From Lachnospiraceae bacterium (lineage in GTDB: Bacteria; Bacillota; Clostridia; Lachnospirales; Lachnospiraceae): 64,000 bases of DNA. Where the stretch lies: the NCBI GenBank assembly GCA_018384375.1, contig JAHAYJ010000082.1:17636-81635 (forward strand). Reading direction: 5' to 3'. The translations under genes were made by a program, and so were the position numbers. This document shows positions 63,623 through 64,000 of this stretch, piece after piece (the first letter of the stretch is position 1; the number at the start of each line of letters is the position of its first letter). Below the pieces are notes generated by a model. The model was not told the DNA's origin, did not search any database, and saw nothing but the letters and a program-made list of their open reading frames with translations.

Positions 63623-64000
63623 ATGGGTATAGTAAAAGGAGTTGATCTGGGATGGTTAACCCAACTGGAAGCGACAAAAGTATCATGGGTTGATGCAAAG
63701 GGTGAGAAGGTAGATCCTCTGAAATACATGAAGGAAATGGGAGTCAATGGAGTCAGACTTCGTGTTTTTGTGAATTCACCAGAAGAAGCTTATTGGAACA
63801 AGAAGGATAATGAAAGGTGCATGTTGGGATTCTGTGATATAGAGAGTGTTGTCCGGATGGCAAAACGTGTAAAATCGGAAGGTCTGTCTCTGATGATTGA
63901 TATTCACTATAGCGATCATTTCGCAGATCCTGAATATCAGGATATCCCGGAAGCTTGGTTGAATGAAGATTTTGAAGGCTTAAAAGAAAAGGTAACCCAA
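63623..64000 (+). CDS. GH53 endo-beta-1,4-galactanase (3' end outside window)
   Basis: The first 126 residues are visible. VKGVDLGWLTQLEATKVSWVDAKG, then DPLKYMKEMGVNGVRLRVFVNSP and LSLMIDIHYSDHFADPEYQ fit family GH53 arabinogalactan endo-beta-1,4-galactanase, which cuts pectic galactan side chains. No signal peptide is present, so this copy probably acts on imported oligogalactans. AGGAGGT is well placed before the ATG at 63623. Confidence 0.9.
   Translation, partial: MGIVKGVDLGWLTQLEATKVSWVDAKGEKVDPLKYMKEMGVNGVRLRVFVNSPEEAYWNKKDNERCMLGFCDIESVVRMAKRVKSEGLSLMIDIHYSDHFADPEYQDIPEAWLNEDFEGLKEKVTQ

Overview
The window reads as the chromosome of a Gram-positive, endospore-forming member of the Clostridia, most likely a Lachnospiraceae species. 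Evidence: a complete eight-gene spoIIIA operon, spoIVB, a Spo0A-type DNA-binding protein, strong AGGAGG-type ribosome sites, consensus sigma-A promoters, TTG/GTG starts, and clostridial gene orders (rimP-nusA-ylxR-ylxQ-infB-rbfA-nrnA-truB-ribF and yqhY-nusB-xseA-xseB-ispA-dxs-tlyA-nadK-argR-recN-spoIVB). One methyl-accepting chemotaxis protein suggests motility. Intracellular GH8 and GH53 enzymes suggest use of plant xylan and galactan oligosaccharides.

Layout. 1-2.4 kb: pyrB (cut by the window edge, minus strand) behind a nitroreductase and a promoter-terminator leader, then a PH-domain protein and a CmpB-like membrane protein sharing one terminator. 2.4-6.7 kb: folate operon folC-folE-HD hydrolase-folP-folBK plus a small Cys-rich protein. 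6.7-15.8 kb: a DUF5050 protein, pheA, a DUF815 ATPase, ppx-ppk (polyphosphate), maf, a frameshifted HAD phosphatase and a small acidic protein. 15.9-18.7 kb: a GH8 exo-oligoxylanase followed by a sensor kinase 5' end joined directly to the 3' end of a sugar ABC permease, the scar of a deletion. 18.9-21.2 kb: manC and a CPBP protease. 21.2-29.8 kb: the translation/ribosome-maturation operon behind a leader terminator. 29.8-35.3 kb: an NlpC/P60 hydrolase, a very long hairpin, an MCP, rpsO and pnp. 35.3-40.7 kb: spoIIIAA-AH. 40.8-44.9 kb: deoB, prfC and a transglutaminase-like lipoprotein. 45-55.4 kb: the nusB-to-spoIVB cluster (DNA repair, isoprenoid precursors, NAD kinase, arginine repressor). 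55.4-61.8 kb: a rearranged zone with a hypothetical protein, a 48-bp spoIVB relic, a MATE exporter, an S66 peptidase, a YitT protein, a receiver-less Spo0A and glgA. 61.8-64 kb: an accessory-looking stretch with a palindrome, spaced repeats, a PD-(D/E)XK-like protein, a decayed gene end and the start of a GH53 galactanase.

The most interesting parts are the sporulation-linked rearrangement at 55-60 kb and the deletion chimera at 18.07 kb. At 55-60 kb, spo0A is absent from its usual place after spoIVB, a diverged spoIVB fragment is read antisense as the tail of the MATE gene, and a stand-alone Spo0A effector domain has its own near-consensus promoter. Secondary leads are an HD hydrolase inside the folate operon, a near-perfect 36-bp hairpin at 30.9 kb, a pyrB leader in which a promoter fires straight into a terminator, and spaced GTAGCGGGAA repeats. 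I found no tRNA, rRNA, CRISPR array, transposase or integrase.
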